This document shows, in pieces, positions 11,790 through 21,755 of a stretch of DNA of 64,000 bases. The translations under genes were made by a program, and so were the position numbers. Below the pieces are notes generated by a model. It had not been told where the DNA came from, searched no databases, and saw only the letters and a list, made by a program, of their open reading frames with translations. This DNA is from Sabellastarte sp. h YS-2021 (taxonomy: Eukaryota > Annelida > Polychaeta > Sabellida > Sabellidae), in the NCBI GenBank assembly GCA_964017235.1, contig OZ024933.1, positions 57,394,255 through 57,458,254 on the forward strand, in the 5' to 3' direction. The first letter of the stretch is position 1. Each line of letters opens with the position of its first letter.

Positions 11790-12749
11790 TAACCTAGTTC
11801 AAGTTTCTGTGTCACATTGATTGGAATACCCTTGTCGCACCTGCATGATTGGCTGTTTACAACTACTGATTTTATATTAACTGACACATCAGAACTCTGA
11901 TCAACTACTGTCTCGTGATCATTTTTATTTATTGCTGATTCAGCTGTCATAAAATTGTCTTTGACACCTTCATCATAACAGATGTGCTTAATATCTATAC
12001 ACACTACTTGCATGCTGTCTTTCTTTGACTTCTGACCTGTTCTTTTGATCAATTTCTATTGCCTGATGTGCTGTATACCCAACATTGCATTGCATTCTGT
12101 GACTTTGCTGAGGGTGTGTTGCTTGTCCATTTTTTGCCATTTTGTTATTACAGAGGTTTTCTGGACAGCTTATTGCTGGTGTATAAACAAATGTCATTTT
12201 CATATTGCTTACCACACTTGCTTTTCTGAAAGTCCTTGCAGGGAATTGTGGTTGAAGTGACAAGCCCATCTTTCGTTTTGCTTATCACAACCAAATGAGT
12301 CCCTTTGGCTGCATCCTAGCCACGTGACATACTTCTTGAAAAAGTTCAGCGAGATACTCGACCATGTGACTCCTAACAGTGACATCTGTTTCTCCTGAGC
12401 TGACCTTAAGTATCCCAGTACAATCTGTGACTGATTAAGCTGTATGCATGTTAGCTGTGCTCTGAGATGCCCCACAAATACGCTGTATGGTGGTCATGTT
12501 CCCTCTATTTTTCCTTCTCTCTTCTCTGTTTACTGCCACTAGTTTAGCTATTGAAGGTTCATCTAAGTGAGACATGACATTACCTGTATATTGTGGCAGG
12601 GCATGTTGGTGTAATTCGACCAGTCTTCTCTCCACTCTGTCTTGGTTGACAACATTGGATCTGAGGGCTTGTAGGGATGGAATGAGGACTGGATCTTCTG
12701 TGGTCTGCATTGTGTGAGCTCCTGCTGCTAGTTCTTCTCCTCTTGCCAC
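11790..12749 (-). pseudogene. Gag-like region of the YR retroelement, broken
   Basis: The first frame (12749-12435) reads DPVLIPSLQALRSN, then VERRLVELHQ, then REERRKNRG, in the style of the N-terminus of this element class. After a frame change, a stretch around 12420-12300 reads GILKVSSGETDVTVRS, then MVEYLAELFQEV, then a stop. This resembles the 'MLDYL..L..DA' helix of such Gag proteins. Further frames down to 11790 hold Cys and His residues but no clean zinc knuckle. The assignment rests on order and style next to the RT, not on a strong motif. Confidence 0.4.
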
Positions 12750-12750
12750 T

Positions 12751-14091
12751 TTTGCAGGGGGTTGACTTGTTGTAATCCCAGGGCTACTCCACCTTGTAAA
12801 TTTTGGGAGTTATGAGATGAGTTTTTCCCTTGTACATTGATTCCCACACAATCACATTGCAAGTTGCTAACTAATCTGCCAGATGGCATAATTGCTGACA
12901 CTTGCATTAGGTTGTGTGCTTAGCTCTGCTTGTTGCTGCCATGACGGATCAGTCCTGTATCTGACCTGTTGACGTATGTGTGTGATGTGCGAGCTCTGAA
13001 GGTGTGTGGATTATTGTTGATGTTATAGACACTGTTTGTGGGGAATTGCTAGGACAGAGGCCTGCAGTTGATGTAATTGGTTGGTGGTTGGGTGTTGTAT
13101 GTACTATGACATGATGAGAAGACAACCTGGGTTGCTGCCACCTTGTCGTTGCCTGCCCCTGTGGCTGCTGTTGCTATGACGTGAAGTTTTTATGAAAAGA
13201 CTGGATGTGGAGGTTGTAATAGTACTGCTAGTAATGCAGGCCTAGGTTTGGATGGGTCCACTTCGAATCATAAAAATTGTGCATTCATCCAGAATACTTT
13301 ATATGTCATTGTAACTAGTGACATGCTCTATGGAGCTCTTTTGTGTCTCATTTGATTCACCTTCTGATATCTAGGTGTAGATGTGAACATTTCTGTATGC
13401 ATTTCACTCTCCATTTTTTACATGTTAGCCGATAGTTTTTCTTGTTTGGATAGAATACGTTCTTCCCAGCATGCACAGACCTTTGAAAACATACTGATTT
13501 AGTGTTGAAAATCCATCCTGACGTTGATGTATACTTTTTCAACATTAAATCTTAGTTTGAAGAAGTATTTGTATTTTAGACAAGAAATTATAGTCATTAA
13601 GTGTTGAAAATTCATCCTGACTCATTTTCAACATCAAATCTAAATTAGATTTCCAACAACAAAAAGTAGTACCTTGAGGAGTATTTTTTGAGGAGTATTT
13701 CTATTAGAAATGGAATTGCTCTATATCTACAATATATTTAGCTGTAAAATTATCAGAAAATTCATGTATATTTCATATTTTAATTGTAGTTGCAGGGTCA
13801 AAGGTCAACAATTGAATTGGAATATCAGTTTTTAAATTGTAATTTTACACTCAAAGCTATCCTTGTGCAGTAGAATCTAATATATAATATTACTTTATCT
13901 GCAGTAGAGAAGTAAAACATTGGTGGATATTGGTGATCATCACAATCATTAGTATGTAATGAATACATATTTATTATAAAATGTTTGTCATATGGTCATT
14001 CTTTGTACAAGACAAATACATTTAGATACAATAAGAAAATCATTATTTAAAGTAGCATGAGGATAAACTCTTCAGTTATAGCATTTTAAAA
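12751..14091. other. No gene seen
   Basis: Low-complexity GT-rich sequence up to about 13200, possibly the 5' part of the retroelement. A short direct pair follows (about 13502-13560 and 13600-13650, both with GTGTTGAAAA, CATCCTGA and TTTCAACAT). No frame is convincing. Confidence 0.4.
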
Positions 14092-14329
14092 GGGGCCACG
14101 GTGGCAGAGTGTTAACACTCTCGCCTCCCACCTCTGAGGCCAGGATTCGATTCCCGGCACGGCCTCAAGTGGGAAAGCTGGTAGTTGCTTGCCGTTGGCC
14201 AGCAGTTTACAGTACAGAACCCTAACAAACTGTATGTACTGGTTTCCTCTGCCCTTCCAACTACCTGTCGTGATATGACCTGTACAGTGTTGAAAGCGAC
14301 ATAAAACCCCAAATAAATAAATAAATATA
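14092..14329 (+). mobile_element. Full-length tRNA-derived SINE (family 2)
   Basis: The tRNA-like head has an A-box-like TGGCAGAGTGTTAACACTC and a near-consensus B box, GATTCGATTCCCGGC. A tRNA-unrelated body follows (about 14165-14270). The 3' end reads GTTGAAAGCGACATAAAACC and then an (ATAA)n tail. The two boxes form the internal RNA polymerase III promoter. The A/T tail and the CGACATAAAACC end are of the style seen in molluscan SINEs. It is the best preserved of the SINE copies in the window. Confidence 0.85.
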
Positions 14330-15796
14330 GCATTTTAAAAATCTGAAAACACAATAGTTCAGTGGTGACATAGGGTTCACTGATTCATCTTATCAGTGCT
14401 CCTTGCTGCACTCACACATAGATCTGTGACTAAACTAATTACTGACAGGATCACACAATAGGAAGTATTTACTCTGCCCCAATAGTGTGGTGTGGGCTAG
14501 TTTAGCTAGGTCAACTCTTTTGTGGTCAAAGTTGAAAACTAATTAAGTTGGGACAGCAATGTGGTAGAGTAATACACATTTAGCTTTGTTTTTGTGTATT
14601 TTCTCAAATGACATTAAAATTCAAAAGATTAATACTTTGCAAGAGAGATAACAAAGCATTATGATTTTACCTAAGATTCTTCTTTCTCATTGTAATGGGT
14701 TTTTTTATATATTAGTTTAGGACAATCGCGGCTTTTGTCAATGTGTATATTTATTGCTCAGTGAAAACAGGATTTATTTATTACAGACATCTGAGAGTCT
14801 GCCTGTGTGTGTTTATGTGTGGTTTTGTGTGTACTTGCATATTGCAGATCATATTGTGGGTAAAAAGAAAAGGAAATTTATTCAATAAAATATATGGCTG
14901 TTTTATCTTGCAAGCATGTAGATCTATGTGATGTATAGTGACAGAGAAATAAAACAAATGGAAAGTTTATTTCCACTGAGTTTTATCAAGCCTCGCTGTG
15001 TACGATTTGTAATTAAATTTTTTTATCAACCATCAAAAGTTTTTTCTTTGTCCGATAATTTTTTTACAACATCAAGTAAAATAGCTAATTCCAACAGGAG
15101 TGACAACCAGGCACAAATTTGGTAAAATATGGATATTATTTAACTGGAGTTATTTCATAATTTTACAGTTCAATATATTGTAATAAAAAAAAATCAAAAT
15201 CTATGTTTATTTCAGGTTTTTGTGTCAAGAGAAATGTAACACAAAAACCAGTTAAAATAGATTAAAACTTCTACAATATCACAAAAACTAGAACAGTAAA
15301 TATCTGAGAAATAACATGGCAGCCCTTTTTGATATTGTGAGGCCACCATATTATTTTTACAATATAACTAGACAAAAAGGGAAAGACTTTGTACATTTTT
15401 GAGTTCAAAGGAACTGTGTTGCTATCAACAACATAGTAAACATGGTTGTAGCATAGTGACTGATAACTAATTAAAAAGATATCAACAAAAAAAGTAAAAT
15501 TTTTGCAATTTTCTTCAAAATAATTGAAGTAAATTACCATAACTGTGTTATCAAATGGCCATCACACATTTTTAAACCAACTGGCTTCCATGTGTGGAAA
15601 AACAATGGAGGTTCTAACGCTATTTTGAAAATTTGCTGAGTCAGCATTTATTGGATGTTCACAGTACATATAAAGTTGCTTAAAAGATTTCTCAAAATTT
15701 TGTATGGTGACCCCCACTTGTGTGATTTATTTTGGATTGCTATCGTATGAGCTTTGTTTCAATGAAATATTGCAAAACTTTAAATGTTAAGAATTT
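14330..15796. other. No gene seen
   Basis: AT-rich sequence. The open frames near 14743, 14928 and 15271 are short and lack any recognisable motif. Confidence 0.45.
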
Positions 15797-15839
15797 TTAC
15801 AAATTACATTTTTGTCTGAATTTTAAACGTCTGCTTGCT

Positions 15840-16064
15840 TCAACCATCAAATGCCAACAACAATTTATGCAAATTCCTGGTGTTTTGTAAATTACCCTTT
15901 TGAATAAAATGGGAACTATTCCCAATTTGAGGCATTCTCTCGCGAGACTTTTTCCTCTCGAAAAAAGATTTGTTTTCGAGGAAAAGCAATCCCGCGTGAG
16001 GATGAATTTGAGGTAGAGGTCTAACAGATCTCCCGGCCTGCGACGCGTAGCCCATACTGGCCAT
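15840..16064 (-). CDS. Doubtful small ORF in a CpG-rich patch
   Basis: A 74-codon minus-strand frame starts at an ATG in a good initiation context (A at -3, G at +4). It lies in a patch (about 15930-16100) with many CpGs (CTCGCGAGA, GACGCGTAG, CCCGCGTGAG), unlike the AT-rich surroundings. The product starts MASMGYASQAGRSVRP and matches nothing I know. It could be a first exon of a minus-strand gene, part of an upstream regulatory or non-coding exon of the zinc-finger gene that starts 1.5 kb to the right, or chance. Confidence 0.2.
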   Translation of the reverse strand: MASMGYASQAGRSVRPLPQIHPHAGLLFLENKSFFERKKSRERMPQIGNSSHFIQKGNLQNTRNLHKLLLAFDG

Positions 16065-16317
16065 GCTTCCAGAATACGCATTTAGTACGCACCCGATAAT
16101 GATCCTTTAATATCGCTCTTTTTTAAAGCTCTCAGATAAATGGGAATGTGCGTCAACATTTAAATTTTCGAGCGAGTAACATCATTTGTGAGTTAATTTC
16201 AGACTGTTGTCCCGTGCACTGCAGTATGCTCAGTGGTCAAGTATGCGGATTACGTACAAGTTTGGTAAAAAATAGGCCATCTGACAATATGTTACTGTAG
16301 CACTAGTTATGAAAATA

Positions 16318-16526
16318 TACTGCTACCCTGCATAAGTTGGCCGCCCTCACCACACCTTCACAGGGTTTTAACATAAGTGGCCTACTACACTCTGAAATCA
16401 TGTATTATTGTTAAACTTGTATGCTACAGTTTTCATTGTTGTACAATAACCTATTTGTCTTTCTGGAGCCTGCAGATGAGCCGCGACCAACTTATGTTCG
16501 TGGCCAATTTATGCAGAGTAGCAGTA
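16318..16526. mobile_element. Short MITE with TA flanks
   Basis: The arms read CTGCTACCCTGCATAAGTTG at 16320 and, as reverse complement, CTGCTACTCTGCATAAATTG ending at 16524, and the inverted match continues inward. TA lies outside each arm (16318-16319 and 16525-16526), as expected for a Tc1/mariner-type target. There is no coding capacity. Confidence 0.75.
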
Positions 16527-16532
16527 CTCTAG

Positions 16533-17160
16533 TGGCTTTCTACCAGTGAACGCCCATTCTAAAGTTAATGTTTTGAATTTGAATTATATTTACAGCTTTA
16601 TATTTTATTCTTCCACCACAAAATTTTCAAATGATATACATCAAAAGTAATAACTTAGGCCCATGTTGTTATATTTGTTTCAAAGCTTTATATTTTAATA
16701 ATTGATCTCTATTATCGGCCGTTTTTACCGCAAACCGGAAATACCAGTGAATGCCCATTTTGTAGATAAATAGAAGCATTTGTCCTTGACCTCTAACAAA
16801 GAAATATAAGGTGGGCATTCACTGGTAGGCGGGCGTTTACTGGTAGAAAACCATTACCACGTCCTAAACGCCCATGCTGTTATTAATAGTTTGAATGTAT
16901 ATTATATTAACAGCTTTATATTATTTTCTTCTATGACCAAAGTGTCAAATAACGTACACTACAATAAATATGTGGAGTATACTCAGTAGTACTGTCCAAT
17001 ATTTCCTAGAAACTTTTCTGTTTTAACATTTATCTCTATTATCGGCTGTTTTTACTGTGAACCGGAAATACCAGTGAATGCCTGTGTTGTAGAAAAACAA
17101 GCATTTGTCATTGACCGCTTACAAAGAAATATAAGGCGTGCGTTAACTAGTGCTCCCGCG
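16533..17160. mobile_element. TIR element with a diverged tandem second copy
   Basis: An arm GGCTTTCTACCAGTGAACGC near 16534 pairs with the inverse of GGCGTTTACTGGTAGAAAAC near 16831-16851. The interior has ACAGCTTTATATT and ACCGGAAATACCAGTGAATG. From 16870 to about 17160 the same interior recurs in the same order, diverged, and ends with GGCGTGCGTTAACTAGTG in place of the second arm. It is therefore either two insertions side by side or a partial duplication. Confidence 0.55.
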
Positions 17161-17608
17161 AGCCGTCAAAGTACCAACTCGAGTTTCATGCACCACCAAC
17201 GAGTCAACTTAAGGGATTGCCTAAATAACCAAGTGAAGTGATCCACAGGCATCCGATTGTTGCCTTACGTCTTGATGATTTGCGAGTTTTAATGCTTTAG
17301 TTACAAGCTTATTTTGCATCTAAATATTTCATTTTGCAGCAATTTGGATGTGTTCTATAAAACTAGAAATGCCAAATTAATTTTTTTTCTTAGAACCATT
17401 TAATAAGCTACTTTCTGTTTCAACTAATTTAAATATACATATACATCATTGGTAGGGTGTTTGTCAATTTCTTTCCTAATCATGCAAAGAATTGATAAAA
17501 TATGCCCTAAAATTGGCATTTTAGCAAAGTGCCAATTGTAATGAGGAATTATTTTCAATTTTTACAGTTTTAATGACATCTCATGGCACCAGTTGATGTA
17601 CATGTATT

Positions 17609-17732
17609 ATGGAGAAACTACCGGAGTATCAGATGGTTCAGTCTGATGATAACTATGGTCCAGGATTGCTGAAGTTGAAATTCTGCTTAAAAACTGGTAT
17701 ACCACAGGCATCAGATGAAGACAGACCAATTG
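17609..17732 (+). CDS. C2H2 zinc-finger gene, exon 1 (start codon)
   Basis: The exon probably runs from 17568, after the acceptor TTTTTACAG, to the GT donor at 17733. The ATG at 17609 is preceded by an in-frame TGA at 17594, so it is the first possible start in this exon. It encodes 41 residues (MEKLPEYQMVQSDDNYGPGL and onward, ending ASDEDRPI) plus one base, giving a phase-1 junction. This fits exactly to the exon at 20856, where the split codon becomes Gly. The segment is acidic and without a known domain. It serves as the N-terminal leader of a zinc-finger protein that probably binds DNA in the nucleus. A 5' non-coding exon further left is likely. Confidence 0.6.
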
Positions 17733-17966
17733 GTGTGTTTTGGTGTTGTTTCTTATATTTAAAATTATTTCCGATTACAGAACAAGGGATAGTTTTGCAA
17801 CAGATATAGTAATTTCATAACAAATAGATCAGTTAGTAAATTTTAAAGCTTCATAACTTTTAGGGTTTTTTTTGTAATTAATACTACCATCTTCCTATTA
17901 AATTGTCTTGTTTTGATACTTTGTCATTACATACATCACTTATGGAACACAAATGTTCCTTTCTTA

Positions 17967-18687
17967 TATATGTTATGGTAGAAAGCCCAATCTGGCAGAA
18001 TTTCAAATTCTACTGGTAGAAAGTCCAATTGGAGTTTCTACCAGTAGAAAGTCCAATCTATGAGAATTGGGTATTGCTCGGGAGTCCGAAATTTAATAAA
18101 CTTGTTTAATATTCTAATCTCAGAGAATTAGGTATTGCTCTGTGTACCAGAATGTAACCTTTGTAGAAACTCCATATAAGCTTGAAAGAAAGTCCATCTA
18201 AAACACAAACAGTGGGCCTTCCATCCATATAAATCTGTCATTTCAGCAAGGTGCAACTTTCATAAAGAAGAAAACATGTATTAAAGTAAATATTTTATTG
18301 CAACACAGAATTGATGTAGACATGACAGAAACTGAAATTTTCAGACTATTTCAAGAATTTTACAATCAGCATCAAATTCCATCACCATTTTTCAAGGGAA
18401 GTACAGTTTTAGCCAATTAAATTTTGACAGCAGTCACTTTCTACATGGTATTTAGTTGACCTATTAAGACCTATTGAAACCCAGCATTTTTTGTCACAAC
18501 TGCCCAGTTGTTGGTCTAAGCATGTAAAGCTTACAGTACTGTCTCCTCATCCAGATTTTGAGTAGGTTTTTTATTGCCAAGTTTATTAGATTTCGGACCC
18601 CAAAGCAATACCCAAATCTCCTCAATTGGACTTTCTACCGGTAGAATTTGAAATTCTACCAGATTGGACTTTCTGGCATGACATATA
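17967..18687. mobile_element. 721-bp element with arms of about 110 bp, in intron 1
   Basis: The left arm starts TATATGTTATGGTAGAAAG. The right arm, inverted, starts TATATGTCATGCCAGAAAG. Both go on through CCAATCTGG, GAATTTCAAATTCTAC, GGGTATTGCT and AATAAACTTG. The right arm is 18577-18687. The left arm is longer (to about 18104) because the TACCAGTAGAAAGTCCAAT segment is doubled. There is no coding sign. It is a foldback-like or MITE-type element. Confidence 0.75.
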
Positions 18688-19560
18688 ATACCAAATTCAA
18701 ACATTCTTTTTAGCCATTTCAATTTATTAAATTCAATTTGATAGATTAGTAACATTGGCCTAGGAACACATAGGACATGGGTTCAAACCAGGTACATTCA
18801 TATACACATAATAACACATTGGCTCTGATGACCACTTAAAATTACGGTTCTCTGTTTTTGGGTTCTATCACCAGTGGCAGGCTAAAGAACCTCAAGGTAA
18901 TTGATGAGGGAATGTCAGTGAGTGCTTGGGCAGTACTTGTGCAGTCAGAATGAGTCAAATGGCACTTGGTGTCTTGTAGTACAAGCAGATTCTGATATTA
19001 CACTATAAATATGCAATACAAAACAATACATTTCTCACAACTTTTTGTTTTGTTTATATTATAAATCATATTTGCAAGAAGAGGGTATTTTTTATACGTC
19101 CTATGTGTCTGAGATTTTGAAACTGCCTAAATTCTTACTGGATTGATGTCAACTTCTTCCCAGAAAATGTTTTATTCAATAATGACCAACAATTTGGCAA
19201 AATGATTAAATAATCAATTCTGGCTTAAAGATTGGTTGACAGTGTTGATAATCAGTCAGCATGAAGAAGTGGGAGCAATTACTTGATACTGGTACACTGG
19301 CACTTCTGTCACAGCACAAAAATTGCCTAATAATTACGGTGAATGCTGTTACAGTATTAAGGACACTATTTAATTATGCCCCAACACTTCTAATGAAAAT
19401 TTTCCATCACCAAGAGTCAGAAAGTTGAAGCAAATGGTACTTAGTTGTAGAATGCCTAGTAAATTTCACAGTGTTTTAGTCAGGATATTATGTCATACAA
19501 ATATAGCAAAATTAGCAATATACTTGGAAAATATTAAATTTATCATCAGTGTTTATTGTA
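18688..19560. other. Intron 1 sequence, no gene seen
   Basis: It lies in intron 1 of the zinc-finger gene (17733-20855). A B-box-like GGGTTCAAACCAGG near 18780 hints at an old SINE, but I see no tail. Confidence 0.4.
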
Positions 19561-20681
19561 TCCACCGGAAGCATCCGGTGGATACTTTGGTTTAGCATTC
19601 GCTACGCCACCACCACCGCGCGTAGAGAGCTCTAAGAGGAAAACGACAGCAGCTAGGTTCACCAAATTTGCAGGATATCTTCATTGGGGGGTAAGCTTCT
19701 CTGGGAAGGAAAATAGCCTCATTCTGAAAAACAAGATGGCCGCCACGGGCATTTCTTTGAAATAATCGACATTTTTCTATTGGCTGTTTCTCATAGGTAG
19801 AAGGTTGAATCTCTTCATATTTGATATGTATAACAGATATACATGTCCTCTACAACCTTGCACACATTTGACCTTGAAGCTCTTAATTCAAGGTTATCCA
19901 CGGAGTGCCGAAGTATTGGTCCTAGAGGTTTGCAATGTGAAACCAACCTATAGGAAATCATGTGCTGCGAATCTTCTGATGTTGTCATAATTGACCTTGG
20001 ACCCCTCCTGCAAGGTCAAACGAGGATAGCCAAACTTAAAAGTGCTTATAACTCGCTTATTATTGGTCCTACAGGTTTGGGATGGTAAACCAACATATAG
20101 GAAATGATGGGCTGGGAATCTTCTGGTGTGGTCGGATTTGACCTTGGGCCCCTCCTTCAAGGTCAAACGAGGATAGCCAAAGTTAAAAGTGCTTATAACT
20201 CGCTTATTATTGGTCCTAGAGGTTTGGGATGGTAAACCAACAGATGGGAAATCATGGGCAGGGAATCTTTCTGTGTGGTCGGATTTGACCTTGGGCCCCT
20301 CCTTCAAGGTCAAATGAGGACAGCCAAAGTTAAAAGTGCTTATAACTCGCTTATTATTGGTCCTACAGGTTTGGGATGGTAAACCAACCTATAGAAAATC
20401 ATGGGCTGGGAATCTTCTGGCATTGTCGGATTTGACCTTGGACCCCTTCTTCAAGGTCAAATGAGGATAGCCAAAGTTAAAAGTGCTTATAACTCGCTTA
20501 TTATTGATCCTAGAAGTTTACAGTACGAAACCAACTCATACGAAATCTTGGGCTAGGAATTTTCTGATGTTAGATTTGACCTTGGGCCCCTCCTTCAAGG
20601 TCAAACAGTGGTTCACTGGCTTTGGTGAGTTGTCTTTTCGGTGGATACAAATTTGCATCGGTCTCCGATGCATAGGTCTAG
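19561..20681 (+). mobile_element. Non-autonomous Helitron with an internal 147-bp array
   Basis: The 5' end is TC at 19561, preceded by A, inside a hairpin (TCCACCGG..CCGGTGGA). The 3' end is a hairpin GCATCGG-tct-CCGATGC followed by eight bases and then CTAG at 20678-20681, with T outside. TC at the start, a hairpin and then CTAG at the end, and insertion between A and T are the classic Helitron signs. There is no Rep/helicase frame. The element at 59993-61485 has the same ends and related sequence. It lies in intron 1 of the zinc-finger gene, same strand. Confidence 0.85.
19870..20610 (+). repeat. 147-bp tandem repeat with paired AGGTCA-type sites
   Basis: GACCTTG starts at 19870, 19993, 20140, 20287, 20434 and 20578. 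The spacing is 147 bp in the middle and 123 and 144 bp at the ends. Five copies contain TGACCTTG, a 9-10 bp GC-rich spacer, then CAAGGTCA. The rest of each unit holds AAAAGTGCTTATAACTCGC and TTATTATTGGTCCTA. Confidence 0.88.
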
Positions 20682-20855
20682 TTTACATTTACACCTCCAG
20701 GGAGTAAGTCTAAAAACATTTGAGAGAAAGCTAAATGACACATTTTAAAGGGAATTGTTTAACATATTGTTGTACAGGCCCACCTTGTAAAATTGCATTG
20801 CTCCAGGGCATTTGTAACAGAAATTACTTTATATTTAATTAATTTCTTATTCAAG

Positions 20856-20990
20856 GACATAATGAGATAACAGGAACCATTGATCACAATGAAGATACAG
20901 ATAGCCAGCAGATGAACCAGAGTGGATCATCCAGTCACCCTTGTGAAGATAAGTGTGGGATCAAAGACAAATCTAGTGACAGCTTTTTGG
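20856..20990 (+). CDS. C2H2 zinc-finger gene, exon 2
   Basis: The acceptor TTCTTATTCAAG ends at 20855 and the donor GTAAAA starts at 20991. The 135-bp exon keeps phase 1 at both ends and is open in exactly that phase, though not flanked by any ORF-like stretch. It encodes an acidic, Ser- and Gln-rich linker (HNEITGTIDHNEDTDSQQMN onward, ending KDKSSDSFL). No domain is recognised. Such linkers before C2H2 arrays are commonly disordered. Confidence 0.65.
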
Positions 20991-21755
20991 GTAAAAATGT
21001 CTTTCTAAAATTGTGATGCAGTGGGATGTGCTATGTTTTTAACAGTTTTATAAGACACTTTTCTGTAAATAATATGTGTTTGCATGAAATCCATTGCTAC
21101 AAGATTATATTTTTACCTCAACAATGTTGTAATAAAACTAAAAACACATGGGGCAAAAATTAAAGATATTGTATGAAACACCCTTTACAGTTGATTCCAA
21201 TATTTTGCAGTTTTGTTATGTTTTTTCATACTCAAAAATTTGACCTAAGGGGCGACATTATAATATATTGTAGTAGTTAATGACCATAGAGTGGATCAGA
21301 AAGGACTCCAGATATTTCCAGATCAACCCCAATAATTATCCCGAATAACTACCACGTGGTCAAAGTCTTAGTACTCGTGCAGTTACACTCTTATGTAGTC
21401 AGTCATCTTTGGACTAGAAGAAACTTCTATGTTAACCTTAAAAGGCTTGATTTTTACTTGGACATAAAAAAGAAATTTTAATTTTATACAGTAGAATCTC
21501 TATTATCTGAACAATCAATTTTACAAACATATTTCCACTCTAACTTGTAAATGTGTGTTTCTCTACTGCTTTCTACTTTACAAAGGAAATCAAAATCAGT
21601 TTCCAGGACTTTGAAACAAATATAATCTGGTATTTGATATATGTGTGACAAATATGGTAAAAATTAAGCATAAGTGTACAGGAGCCATAACTTAATACTG
21701 AGAATGTTATCACAAAAGAACTGATGGTTAATAGCTTACATTTTCATTCCATATA
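20991..21755. other. Intron 2 sequence, no gene seen
   Basis: AT-rich sequence. No repeat or frame is supported. Confidence 0.5.

Larger units (their letters stand above)
6640..12750 (-). mobile_element. Decayed tyrosine-recombinase (DIRS/Ngaro-like) retroelement, interrupted
   Basis: Read from right to left, the order is Gag-like (about 12749-11790), a gap filled by a 3.3-kb DNA element (11672-8355), reverse transcriptase (about 8354-7587), RNase H (about 7270-6940) and the N-terminal core-binding part of a tyrosine recombinase (about 6860-6650). This order and the RT style (KIDLYHAIRQLKVD, YIDDLL, LNIHISPAKL, SCLGIDTDS) fit YR-encoding retrotransposons. All parts carry stops or frameshifts, so this is a fossil. 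I did not find its terminal repeats. Confidence 0.6.

Noticed and set aside
14092..14170. Possible functional tRNA gene
   Set aside because: A and B boxes are present but the cloverleaf stems are not, and a SINE body and tail follow.
18755..19010. SINE near GGGTTCAAACCAGG
   Set aside because: Only a B-box-like word is visible. No A box, body or tail could be matched.
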